In this document: positions 31,807 through 41,266 of the stretch, piece after piece
How positions within the stretch are numbered: position 1 is the stretch's first letter
How the letters are laid out: every line of letters begins with the position of its first letter
NCBI RefSeq assembly: GCF_002575655.3
Contig: NC_053037.3
Span: forward strand, 144,223,207-144,287,206
Origin: Aegilops tauschii subsp. strangulata
Taxonomy: Eukaryota; Streptophyta; Magnoliopsida; Poales; Poaceae
DNA length: 64,000 nt
Reading direction: 5' to 3'
Translations under genes and position numbers: made by a program
Notes under the pieces: generated by a model
What the model saw: the letters and a program-made list of their open reading frames with translations, nothing else
The model's database searches: none
Told to the model about the DNA's origin: nothing

Positions 31807-34511
31807 TCAGTCCAGAGGGAGTGCTTCTCCTGCTCCCTTATAGAGTTGTGTGTCGCATATACCATGTTCACTGTTTTTACTTTGGGGGAAATTGCTTCTG
31901 ACCCCGGTATTTGGTTGATGAGTCTCTTCGTCGCCCCTATCGCCAGGCGGCCTCCTCCCCTTGTGTTCGGCGTTGAGCTTGCCGGCCTGCTTAAAGACCC
32001 AACAGTTTATGTTGGTATGATTAGCTGGTTTGTCGGGGTGGCCGTGAATCTGGCAGGGTCGATCCAATATCCTATCTAAATTGGATGGTCCGTCTCTGTT
32101 CGCCTTGAATGGCTTTTTCCGTTGACCGGGTTTGGGACCGCTGAATCCGGCATTGATAGCTGTGTCGCGTGTTCTTTCATTATCATTGCGACCTTTGTGT
32201 TTGCCGCATCGTGGCTTGCCATTGTCGTCTCGGACGTGGGAGGTGCCCGGATCGCTGTCGTTGTTGCTTCTACAAGCAAGCCAGCTGTCCTCTCCCGCGC
32301 AAAAGCGGGTCATCAGAGCGGTAAGGGCTGACATGGATTTTGGTTTTTCTTGACCGAGGTGGCGGGCAAGCCACTCATCCCGGACGCTGTGTTTGAAGGC
32401 CGCTAGGGCTTCCGCGTCCAGACAGCCGATGATTTGGTTCTTTTTAACTAAGAACCTAGTCCAGAGCTTCCTGGCTGACTCTCCGGGCTGCTGGAAAATG
32501 TGACTTAAGTCATCGGCATCCGATGGCCGGACATATGTTCCTTGGAAGTTGTCGCGAAAGGCGTCTTCCAAATCTTCCCAGCTGCCAATAGAATTTTCCG
32601 GCTGACTGTTTAACCAGTACCGAGCTAGTCCTTTGAGTTTTAGTGGTAGGTATTTGATGGCATGAAGGTCATACCCGCGGGCCATGTGGATATGGAGAGG
32701 AAGTCCTCGATCCATACCGCGGGATCCCTTGTTCCGTCGTACGATTCGATATTCATGGGTTTGAACCCGTCTGGGAATTCATGCTCCATTACTTCGTCTG
32801 TGAAGCAAAGAGGGTGTGCGGCTCCTCTATATTGGGCCACACTATGACTTACCTCCGATGGAGTCCGCTTGCGGTTTTCGGCCCGGGCGTGGCTAGGTTT
32901 GTCATGTCTGAATAGGTAGCAGTCGTCGCGTGTCGAGGCACGTCCTCGCGATCCGTAGATCGATCATGTGTGTCCTGCTCTACTATTTGAGTCCTACCGC
33001 AGGTCGTATGTACAACCCCGAGCTGTTTTATTCTTGCCTTTATAGGGAGGTGTGGCGGTCTGGTGTTCGGCCTGAGTTGCCGCTTTATCCTGACCGCGTG
33101 GCGGTCGGTCGGCCGCGTTGTGCGATGATGGTACGGGCTCCAGGGCCTCATCATCGAACTGAGGTAGCAATTTGTGCTTCGGGTAATTTTTGGCTGGGCC
33201 ACTGAGGCCGTATTCTTCGGCGGCCAGGACTTCGGTCCATCTATTATTGAGCAGATCTTAGTCAGCTTGAAGCTGCAGCTGCTTCTTTTTCAGGCTCCTT
33301 GCAGTGGCTATTAGCGGGCATTTAAAGCGCTCCTGCTCGAGAGGTTCCTCAGGCACGATGAAATCTTCATTGCCGAGGCTCTCCTCTTCCTCGGAGAGCG
33401 GAAGATAATTACTGTCCTCCGAGTCTTCGTGTATGGGCTGTTCATCGGGGCTAACTTTCCCATCTTCCCATTCATCCTGTTCGGAGATTGCCCCAACAGG
33501 GTCTTTATTGTCTTCGGCGTCGTCCGGAGTATTGTTTTCTCTGGCGCCGGTGTTGTTGTTTTGTGTACGACGTGACTTAGTGCGGCGCCGGTGATGCCGG
33601 TGTCTGGGCTGTATCTCAGGAGGTTTGTCCTGAACTGGATCCTCTTTGTCATCGTTATTAGTTTCTTTAGGTGTATCCACCATGTATGCGTCATGTGAAG
33701 AAGTGGTCGTCCAGCGTCCGGTAAGCGGCGGGTTTTGGCCCTGCTCCTCATCATCATCGTCATCCATACTGACGATGTCTTCGGGGCCATAAGCAAGCAC
33801 GTCGGTTAAGTCCTCGACAGTGGCTATGAAGTGGGTGGCGGGTGGGAAGCAAAATTCCCCATCATCAGCCCCTAGTTCGAACCGGACATAATTTGGCTGT
33901 GAGTCCCCCGCCAAGGACAGATTCTTTAATGAGTTTAGCACATCGCCGAAGGGTGAGTGTTGGAAAATGTCTGCGGCGCTAAACTCAAAGATCGATAAGC
34001 GATCAAGTTCGGTGTCCGCGGATGCACATGGCTCAGAATTTATAACCAGAGACGAGTCCGGAGTTCCGGTGACAAAGACGTCGTGTGACTTTAGGTCTAT
34101 GTTCGGCTCCAACGCCGTGGAATCTGTGGCCTCCATGGTGGGGTTGAGCCTCCCGTCCTTGGATGGTGCAATCTGCTCCGGATCTAAAGCCAGAGTGGTT
34201 ACAAGAGCTGTCTCCTGGATGGAATCTGATGACAGACTTAGGTCATGTTCATCGGGGTGACCAGGAGTGGTTGCCGTGGTCTCGAATCCGGTGAAGATCA
34301 AATCTCCGCGAATGTCCGGAACGTAGTTCAAGCTCCCAAATCTGACCTGGTGGCCAGGGGCGTAGCTATCGATCTGCTCCAGATGGCCAAGCGAGTTGGC
34401 CCGCAGTGCGAAGCCGCCGAACACAAAGATCTGTCCAGGGAGGAAGGTCTCGCCTTGGACAGCATTGTTATTGATGATTGAAGGGGACACCACGCCTTTT
34501 GGGGACGGCAC
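31807..34511 (-). pseudogene. gag: E gag-like coding region
   Basis: It starts 26 bp inside the PBS-side LTR border with MPSPKGVVSPSIINNN (34511). A ~417-residue acidic/charged N-terminal part runs to a stop at 33258. After a decayed stretch, the gag capsid core appears: EHEFPDGFKPMNIESYDGTR (about 32780), KYLPLKLKGLARYWLNSQPE, SWEDLEDAFRDNFQGTYVRP, ending at 31807. A His/Cys segment (CQIHGHPDKPANHTNINCW) resembles the zinc-binding end of Tat-type gag. Frameshifts occur near 32700 and 32850. No protease follows. Confidence 0.75.
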
Positions 34512-34517
34512 AGTGCA

Positions 34518-34537
34518 ACTCTCAATGAAAGCACCAA
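34518..34537 (-). other. Primer binding site region of E
   Basis: On minus, 'ttggtgctttcattgagag' directly follows the LTR end ...GACACCGACA. It is in the PBS position and precedes gag by a few bases. The tRNA is not assigned. Confidence 0.6.
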
Positions 34538-35017
34538 TGTCGGTGTCAAAACCGGCGGATCTCGGGTAGGGGGTCCCGAACTGTGCGTCTAAGGTCGATG
34601 GTAACAGGAGACAGGGGACACGATGTTTACCCTGGTTCAGGCCCTCTCTATGGAGGTAATACCCTACTTCCTACTTGATTGATCTTGATGAATATGAGTA
34701 TTACAAGAGTTGATCTTCCTCGAGATCGTAATGGCTAAACCCTAGAAGTCTAGCCTGTATGACTATGATAATGAATATATCCTCTCCGGACTAAGTCCTC
34801 CGGTTTATATAGACACCGGGAGGATCTAGGGTTACACAGGGTCGGTTACAAAGAAAGGAATCTACATATTTGGTCGCCAAGCTTGCCTTCCATGCCAAGG
34901 AGAGTCCCATCCGGACACGGGTGCAGTCTTTGGTCTTCGTATTCTTCACAACCCATCAGTCCGGCCCATGGCTAACAGGTCGGACGCCCGAGGACCCCTT
35001 AGTCTAGGAGTCCCTAA
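34538..35017 (-). mobile_element. Element E 5' LTR (right copy)
   Basis: 480 bp starting TGTCGGTGTCAAAACC and ending at 35017 before CATGC. It differs from the left copy by a modest number of substitutions. Confidence 0.88.
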
Positions 35018-35634
35018 CATGCCACCACGCAGGTGCTTGCTGACTTGGCCTGGAAGCTGCATGTCACCATGCAGGTGCTTGCCTTGTTGGCGGGTTGACC
35101 TCTGTGTTGGAACGGCGGTGGAGCCTTGGCAGGTGGGGGCCTGGCTGTGGCCCCGCACATGTCTCCAGCAAGGGTCTTGCTGGGGGTTTCGTGAGCGTCC
35201 CCCGCAGGGATCTTGACCTGGTTTCCTTCTTCTGGTTCTCATCTAGTATTGTATGTCCTTGCTCTTCACAAAGATATGCATGCCCCCATGCAGGCGCCTC
35301 CCGAGCCTTGGTTCCAATGTCATCGATGGTGTCGAAACTCTTAGGCTCAAGGGTGGCAGCTCTGCTGGTGTTGGGCAAGTTGCCCCGGCACGGATCTTGC
35401 CGGGGCTACGTAAGCTGCCCCGGCAAGGCTCCTGCCGGGGAGAGCCCACCTTGTCCCTTCGCTCCTCGCGCCTCTGTCTTGGCGTTGCTCTGGTAGTCTT
35501 GTGTCTTCGCTCCCTCTGCCCCGCCAAGCATGGCCGCGGGCGTGTGGCTGCGACTACCCGCGCACAAGTAAAGGGGTACAAAAAGGAGCCCTACTTTTGT
35601 ACACCAACAAGAAGGCTACAGGGTTCTTACTTAC

Positions 35635-35813
35635 CATCCTGCAGTTCACAGTTGTCTTGCATAAAGTGTAAACAAATAGTTGGATTGACATCTTTTAACC
35701 CATTTTAATAACAATCTTTATCAGTTTCCTCACTTGATGCTGGTTGATGAATATCTCATTGCCCCATACACAGAAAGGGTCGAAGTGTGGATCTTTGACA
35801 ATGATATATGTAC
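35635..35813 (-). pseudogene. Upstream exon of the gene interrupted by element D
   Basis: On minus it is preceded by 'ggtgcttttag' and followed by 'gtaagtaag', a strong donor. It encodes YIIVKDPHFDPFCVWGNEIF, INQHQVRKLIKIV, then after an in-frame TAA, MSIQLFVYTLCKTTVNCRM. The next exon is 5804-5981. Without D the intron would be only about 85-90 bp, normal for grasses. The stop suggests the gene was, or has become, a pseudogene. Family is uncertain (possibly B3-like). Confidence 0.5.
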
Positions 35814-35873
35814 CTAAAAGCACCAAGTTAATATTAGAAGCTAAACAACAATTGAAAAATGATGTAGTACAAC

Positions 35874-35910
35874 ACTCCATCCATCCCATTATATAAGATT
35901 TTATTACATG
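35874..35910. mobile_element. Possible Stowaway-type MITE end, truncated
   Basis: 'ctccatccatcccattatataaga' resembles the Stowaway terminus consensus (CTCCCTCCGTCCCATAATATAAGA-like), preceded by 'ac'. I found no matching inverted end, so it is at most a remnant. Confidence 0.3.
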
Positions 35911-36410
35911 TATATCTAGACCTCATCAGAACATTAAGGTAACACTCTTCCTTATTGCTATGTAGCCTCGGATTTCATATTTAGTCATTAAGTACAATGC
36001 ATGTTGCTAAACAACAATTGAAAAATGAAAAGGCATGTTAACAGCAATATCCTTAACATCAACCAAATATCGTAATTCATAGTGGTATTGTTGAAACTGT
36101 TATTGATGAAATTGAACTGCACGGCAAATAGTTGCACATATAGAGCATCACATTGTGAAGAGCTGAAATAAACAAGTCATAAGGACATCTCTAGGCGATC
36201 CTTAAAATTTTAAAGGACTAAAACCGTTAGTGGATATATATATACTCCAGCAATTTTTGGCCTTTTCTAGTCGGTCCCCTAAACTTAAGGTTGTAAACTT
36301 CAGTTTGATCAAGTTCAAAGCAGGTTCAATCGAAAGTAGCATGCATTCAAACATAAACATAGATAGTTTTGCATAATCGAACATAAATCATAAGTTTAAA
36401 CTAAGCTAAA
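35911..36410. other. Intergenic stretch, no gene seen
   Basis: AT-rich, with short ORFs only. The part from about 36180 is directly downstream (minus sense) of the AP2/ERF pseudogene and could be its 3' untranslated region. Confidence 0.45.
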
Positions 36411-37391
36411 CTACTTTCGGTCGAAGTAGAGGTTGAGCCAATCCTTCCTCGTCATGTACGGTGTGCCGCGAGCCGGGTCCGGGCCAGTACCGTCGTCGGG
36501 GTCGTTGGGGAAGGCACTCCTCCACTCGTCGACGTCGATCTCCTCGTCCTCGGGCCCACCTCGACGCCCTCCGCGCCGCCGTTGCCACCGCCTTCGACCT
36601 CGTCATCAGAGTTGAGCGCGATAACCTCGCTGCCCTCCGCGCCGTTGTCCTCGCCGCCTTCGACCTCATCATCGGAGGAGAGCGCGATAACCTCGCCGCC
36701 CTCCGCGTCGACAAAGATCGCCCGCTCCGCCTCCACGACCTCCGGGGTGCTGCCGGTGGAGCTCTTGCATGTAGGCCTCGTCAGCGGCCTCGGCCTTGAG
36801 GCGCTCCCATGCCTCGCGGTCCTCCCGCGCCATAGCCGAGCTCGCCACCCCTGGCTTCGGCGGAACAAAGTGGACCGGACCTGTGCCGAAGGGGAAATTG
36901 AGCCTAGCCGCCGCGCCGTGGTAGCGGACCTACCAGCTGTCGTACTCCATGGTCGTGAGCTCGGCCGTGTGGAAGGTACTGAGCCACCCGCGGGTGTGGG
37001 TATCTCGATCTGTAATCTCGGTGACCCACGTCCCCCACCGCCGCAACCGGACCCCGAGGTAGGACTTCGTCGGCTGTCGGGTCCGAGGGAGGACGGGGAA
37101 GTCCGCGAACCAGCGTAGGGGCGTGGCGGCGGGCGGATCGGGCCCGCGGAGGACGACGGGGACACCTCGGCGGCCAACTCGCCGGCGTTGGGCGATAAGG
37201 CCACGATAAACCTCGTTTTGGCCATTGGCTCCTCGAGCTCCCTGGCATACGGGTAGAGGTTGAGGATGGAGGCGCCAGCGATGGCGGCAACCTACCAATG
37301 GTTTCGAGGGTTCTGTGTATCTATGTGAGCGGAGGTTTTGGTGTGTGTGTGGAGGGGGGGCAAGGTTGTGTTTGAGGAAATATTGTGGCAA
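36411..37391 (-). pseudogene. AP2/ERF-domain transcription factor pseudogene
   Basis: On minus the AP2 signature is clear: SYLGVRLRRWGTWVTEITD followed by GWLSTFHTAELTTMEYDSW, then in-frame TAG (36930-36932), then VRYHGAAARLNFPFGTGPVH. The acidic C-terminus (VIALSSDDEVEGG, repeated as VIALNSDDEVEGG) is in a second frame. The last segment (VDEWRSAFPNDPDDGTG ... WLNLYFDRK, stop 36411-36413) is in a third. So there is one nonsense codon and two frameshifts (about 36752 and 36560). The start is ambiguous (ATG at 37225 or 37391). Intact relatives would be nuclear, GCC-box type DNA-binding factors. Confidence 0.75.
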
Positions 37392-37928
37392 CTGAAAATT
37401 TTACTTGGCGGGAGTAACAAGGCGGGGCTACTGAAAATTTGGATCAACGGCGAGCAGATATTTTTGAAATTGCGAGGGATGCAGAGGCGGGAGTAAAATG
37501 CCGGGGCTACTGGAAATTTGAATCAAGGGACTGAAGCAGAGCGAGAGTAACAGACATTGCACATGGTCCGCACATACTAATCGTGTGCTATCAAGCATTA
37601 AAACCTTCCAGACGGCAGATATTTTCGAGATTGCGAGGGATGCAGAGGCCGGAGTTTTTGGGGAGTGAGCTAGTGTGCTTGACACGCCAGCCGTGGACTG
37701 TAGCCGATGCACCTTTTCGCGTAAGCCATAGGCGTACTATACACTGACAGTGCTCCAAGATATTTTGTACTACATCTCACACGGTTGCTGATAATAAACT
37801 GTGTGGGATCTACTTGATTTGAATTACAAAATGGGGTCACAGCAGCAATGGACGCTGTTTGAATTGCTAGACCTTTTATCTGCAGTGAACATGCAACTAT
37901 ATGTGTGTCATAAAGGAATTGGAATTAT
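37392..37928. repeat. Upstream flank of AP2 pseudogene with a local duplication
   Basis: A ~41 bp phrase, 'gcagatatttttgaaattgc' plus 'gagggatgcagaggcgggagt', occurs at 37454-37494 and again with few changes at 37615-37655. No gene is seen. From about 37735, 'cacacggttgctg' and 'aactgtgtgggat' suggest an old small transposon remnant. Confidence 0.45.
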
Positions 37929-40304
37929 TCAGGGTTCATTTGGACATTTTATACAATAAACTGGGTTTCTAGCCATTTCACGTGCATAATTCAAAATTAA
38001 ACTACATGCACATGCTCCGGTGCATACAAATTGGATAAAAATAAAACATATGTCCTTCAGTGCATGCTTAGGTCCCATGCAAGAAATGGGAACGAATTTT
38101 TCGGGGTTCGTTTGGCCTTTTTTATACATTAACTGGGTTTTCTAGGCATTTTATGGGCATAATTCAAATTTGAACTACAAGCACATTCTCCAATGCACCA
38201 AAGTTGGTTGAAAAATCACATGTGTGTCCTTGGGTGAATTTCTAGGTCCCATGCAAGAGATGGGAATGAAATTCAAACACCAGGGCACTGTTGATTGCCA
38301 GCAAAATGTTGAGATACCTGGTTTTTAAATTCTAGTAAATCCAAAACTCGTCTGAAATTCATGAAACTTGGCATGCTATCATGGAGCGGCATCAACATGC
38401 CGTGGTGAAAATTTTGTCCCATTTGGGGCAGGTTTGGGTATAAGCTTCTCACAAACCAGAGCTTTGCACAACAAGCATGGTGGTTTCGATAGGGAACGTA
38501 CCACCTACGCGGACGGGACGATATCCATTGCCTCTCATTGCTTCCAAAAAATTTCTAGTGTCAACATAGAACAAAAGGAGTGTTGTGTTTAATCTTGGAA
38601 TTTTTCGGGGTTCGTTTGGCCTTTTTATACATTAACTGGGTTTTGTAGGCATTTTATGTGCATAATTCAAATTTGAACTACTAGCACATGCTCAAATGCA
38701 CAAAAGTTGGCTGAAAAATCACATGTGTGTCCTTGGGTGAATTTTTAGATCCCATGCAAGAGATTGGAATGAAATTCAAACACCAGGGCATTGTTGATTG
38801 CCGGCAAAACGTTGAGATGCCTCGTTTTTAAATTCCAGTAAATCCAAAACTCGTCTGAAATTCATGAAACTTGGCATGCTATCATGGAGCGGCATCAACA
38901 TGCCGTGGTAAAAAATTTGTCCCATTTGGGGCAGGTTCGGGTATTTGCTTCTCACAAACCAGAGCTTCTCACAACAAGCATGATGGTTTTGATAGGGAAT
39001 GTCCCACCTTTGGGGACGAAACGATATCCATTGCCTCTTATTGCTTTCAATTTTCTCTCATGTCAACATAGAACAATAGGAGTTATGTGTCAATTTTTTG
39101 ATTTTTCGGGGTTCGTTTGGACAATTTTATGCATTAACCGAGTTTTCAATGCATTTATATGCATAATTCAAATTTGAACTACATGCACATGCTCAAGTGC
39201 ATATAAATTGGTTGAAAAATCAAATATGTATCCTTGGGTGCATGCGTAGGTCCCATGCAAGAAATGGGAATGAATTTCAAACACCAGGGCACCGTTGATT
39301 GCCAGCAAAACATTGAGATGCTTGGTTTTTAAATTCTAGTAAATCCAAAACTCGTCTGAAATTCATGAAACTTGGCATGCTATCATGGAGTGGCATAAAC
39401 ATGCCGTGGTAAAAAAAATGTCCCATTTGTGGCAGGTTTTGGTATGTGCTTCTCACAAACCAGAGCTTCTCACAACAAGCCTGATGGTTTCGGTAGGGAA
39501 CGTACGTCCCACCTTTGGGGACGAAACGTTATCCATTGCCTCTTGTTGCTTTCAAAAAAATTCTCATGTCAACATAGAACAACAGGAGTTGTGTCAAAAT
39601 TTGGGATTTTTCGGGGTTCGTTTGGACATTTTTATGCATTACCTGGGTTTTCTAGGCATTTTATGTGCATAATTCAAAATTGAACTACATGCACATGCTT
39701 CAGTGCATATAAATTGGTTGAAACTTCACATGTGTGTCCTTGCGTGCATGCTTATGTCCCATGCAAGAGACGGGAATGAATTTCAAACACCAAGGCACTA
39801 TTGATTGCCGGCAAAACATTGAGATACCTGGTTTTTAAATTCTGGTAAATCCAAAACTCGTCTGAAATTCATGAAACATGGCATGCTATCATGGAGCGGC
39901 ATCAACATGCCCTGGTGAAAATTTTGTCCCATTTGGGACAGGTTTGGGTATAAGCTTCTCACAAACCAGAGCTTCTCATAACAAGCATGACGGTTTCGAT
40001 AGGGAACTTACCACCTTTGGGGACGGGACGATATCCGTTGCCTCTTATTGCTTTCAAAAAATTTCTAGTGTCAACATAGAACGACAGGAGTGTTGTGTTT
40101 AATCTTGGATTTTTCGGGGTTCATTTGGCCTTTTTTATACATTCACTGGGTTTTGTAGGCATTTTATGTGCATATTTCAAATTTGAACTACAAGCACATG
40201 CTCCAATGCACCAAAGTTGGTTGAAAAATCACATGTGTGTCCCAGGGTGAATTTCTAGGTCCCATGCAAGAGATTGTAATGAAATTCAAACACCAGGGCA
40301 CGGT
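37929..40304. repeat. ~503 bp tandem satellite, left part of array
   Basis: The marker 'ttcggggttcgtttgg' recurs at about 38100, 38604, 39105, 39610 and 40113 (periods 501-505). A second marker, 'cgtctgaaattcatgaaac', occurs at 38349, 38852, 39353 and 39859. The first unit is partial with an internal deletion near 38097. ORFs in the units are non-coding shadows. The array is cut at 40304 by element A and resumes at 63310. Confidence 0.9.
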
Positions 40305-41194
40305 TGTCGGTGTTCTGGGAACGGGGGTCCCCAGACTTGCCTGCCTGCAGCCCACGGCGTGGCTCTGTAAGCGGGCCCGTATGGCCCATCTTCACCAACA
40401 AGGATTCGAGACCCTCGCGAGGGACCATGCCTCGCGAGGCGGACGACACAAGACCCCCTCGGGAGCGGCCTCACTAGGCTGGCTCACGAGGGGCGGAGAG
40501 ATCAAGGCAAGGCAAACCTCGCGAGGTTCCAATGACGCAATCCATGACGATCGAGACCAGGCGGGCGCCAGCGCCACAGTGTGCTCGCTTCCTCTTTGGT
40601 GCTAAGGAGCCAAGTGCAGGCGAGGAGTACCGAGGCGTCAAGCAAAGGTTTCCATATCACTGCAACGAGATCAAGACCAGCAGGACGGCAAACGGAGGTC
40701 ATCGTGGAGCCCAAGCCGGCGTCACCACCAGAGCCTTTGGCAGGCGAAGACCACCTTTAGTCAGGATAGCTTGTACTAGCAGTCCCCTTTCAAATTGGCC
40801 GTTGTGGCATCCCTTCCCTCTCAATATTTGGGAAGAGGACCAGGGCCTCTATAAATAGGGCTAGCCACCATAGTAGGAGTCAACTGGTCTCGAACTCATT
40901 CAGTTCATCCTCACACCCACCAAGCACAAGAACACCTCACCTCAGGAGGTTGTTCTTCCCCTTGTACTGTTCATCCTCAGCCCGAGAGGCAATCCACCAC
41001 ACCACACTGGAGTAGGGTAATACACCACAACGAGGCCTGAACTAGTATAAATCTTGTGTCTCTTGTGTTGCGAGTTCGTCGAGCTAAGCTCAGAGATCCC
41101 GGTGAGCCTGAGGGCGTGATTTGGTAGGGGGAGATATTTGCGCGCACCCAAGTGTTCGAACCTTGAGGGTTTTTCCGGAACCCGAGATCCGACA
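40305..41194 (+). mobile_element. Element A 5' LTR
   Basis: Starts TGTCGGTGTTCTGGGAACGG and ends GATCCGACA. It contains three CCTCGCGAGG palindromes (40413, 40430, 40517) and a TATA box at 40850. Confidence 0.9.
40850..40857 (+). promoter_or_regulatory. TATA box in A 5' LTR
   Basis: TATAAATA in 'cctctataaatagggctagcc'. The same box is at 59017-59024 in the 3' LTR. Confidence 0.7.
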
Positions 41195-41216
41195 TTTGGC
41201 GCGCTAGGTAGGGGTG
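41195..41216 (+). other. Primer binding site region of A
   Basis: 'tttggcgcgctaggtagggg' directly follows the 5' LTR. The near-identical sequence at D's PBS (25817-25838, minus) supports the assignment. Confidence 0.7.
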
Positions 41217-41266
41217 CGCCGAAGCTCTCCTTCCGTTGATCCTCGTTCCGTCGCCTCGTCATCTCC

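Larger units (their letters stand above)
26351..35017 (-). mobile_element. Element E: non-autonomous Gypsy element with gag plus antisense gene
   Basis: LTRs 26351-26829 (479 bp) and 34538-35017 (480 bp) share 'cggtgtcaaaac.ggcggat', 'gggtagggggtcccgaa' and 'aggaccccttagtc'. The duplication CATGC (26346-26350, 35018-35022) is perfect. Terminal dinucleotides are eroded (TA for TG at 26351; AA for CA at 35017). On minus, the PBS-like 'ttggtgctttcattgagag' leaves the 34538 LTR, followed by a gag-like ORF. No protease, RT, RNase H or integrase is present. An unrelated gene runs on + from 27355. Movement would require a helper element. Confidence 0.9.
6046..35609 (-). mobile_element. Element D: non-autonomous Gypsy-type LTR element with only an antisense gene
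   Basis: The left LTR (6046-7145) and right LTR (25839-26350 plus 35023-35609) share 'ttatccaggttcgggccgcgag', the palindrome cluster and the end 'tttgtacaccgaca' ('caaca' in the right copy). The PPT-like 'ggcccgggggctcc' (reverse complement of 7146-7159) and PBS-like sequence next to 25839 place the element on minus. The interior, after removing insertions, is about 4.8 kb and holds no recognisable gag or pol, only a gene on +. F (9554-23403) and E (26351-35017) are nested in it. Flanks 'aggag' (6041-6045) and 'agaag' (35610-35614) could be a decayed duplication. Confidence 0.75.
25839..35609 (-). mobile_element. Element D 5' LTR (right copy), split by E
   Basis: Segments 25839-26350 and 35023-35609 join across element E at the duplicated CATGC. 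Together they form one ~1.1 kb LTR starting TGTCGGTGGGAACGACACC and ending 'acaccaaca'. The palindrome region (35163-35215) is shorter than in the left copy. Confidence 0.8.

Noticed and set aside
6041..35614. AGGAG/AGAAG as element D's target-site duplication
   Set aside because: Only 4 of 5 bases agree and the left LTR terminus is missing, so it is mentioned in D's entry but not claimed.
38368..39672. Short + ORFs recurring in each satellite unit
   Set aside because: They recur only because the unit recurs, differ in frame and end between units, and have no start context or motif.
37929..40304. CRISPR-like regular repeats
   Set aside because: The unit is ~503 bp in direct tandem without spacers; this is a eukaryotic satellite.
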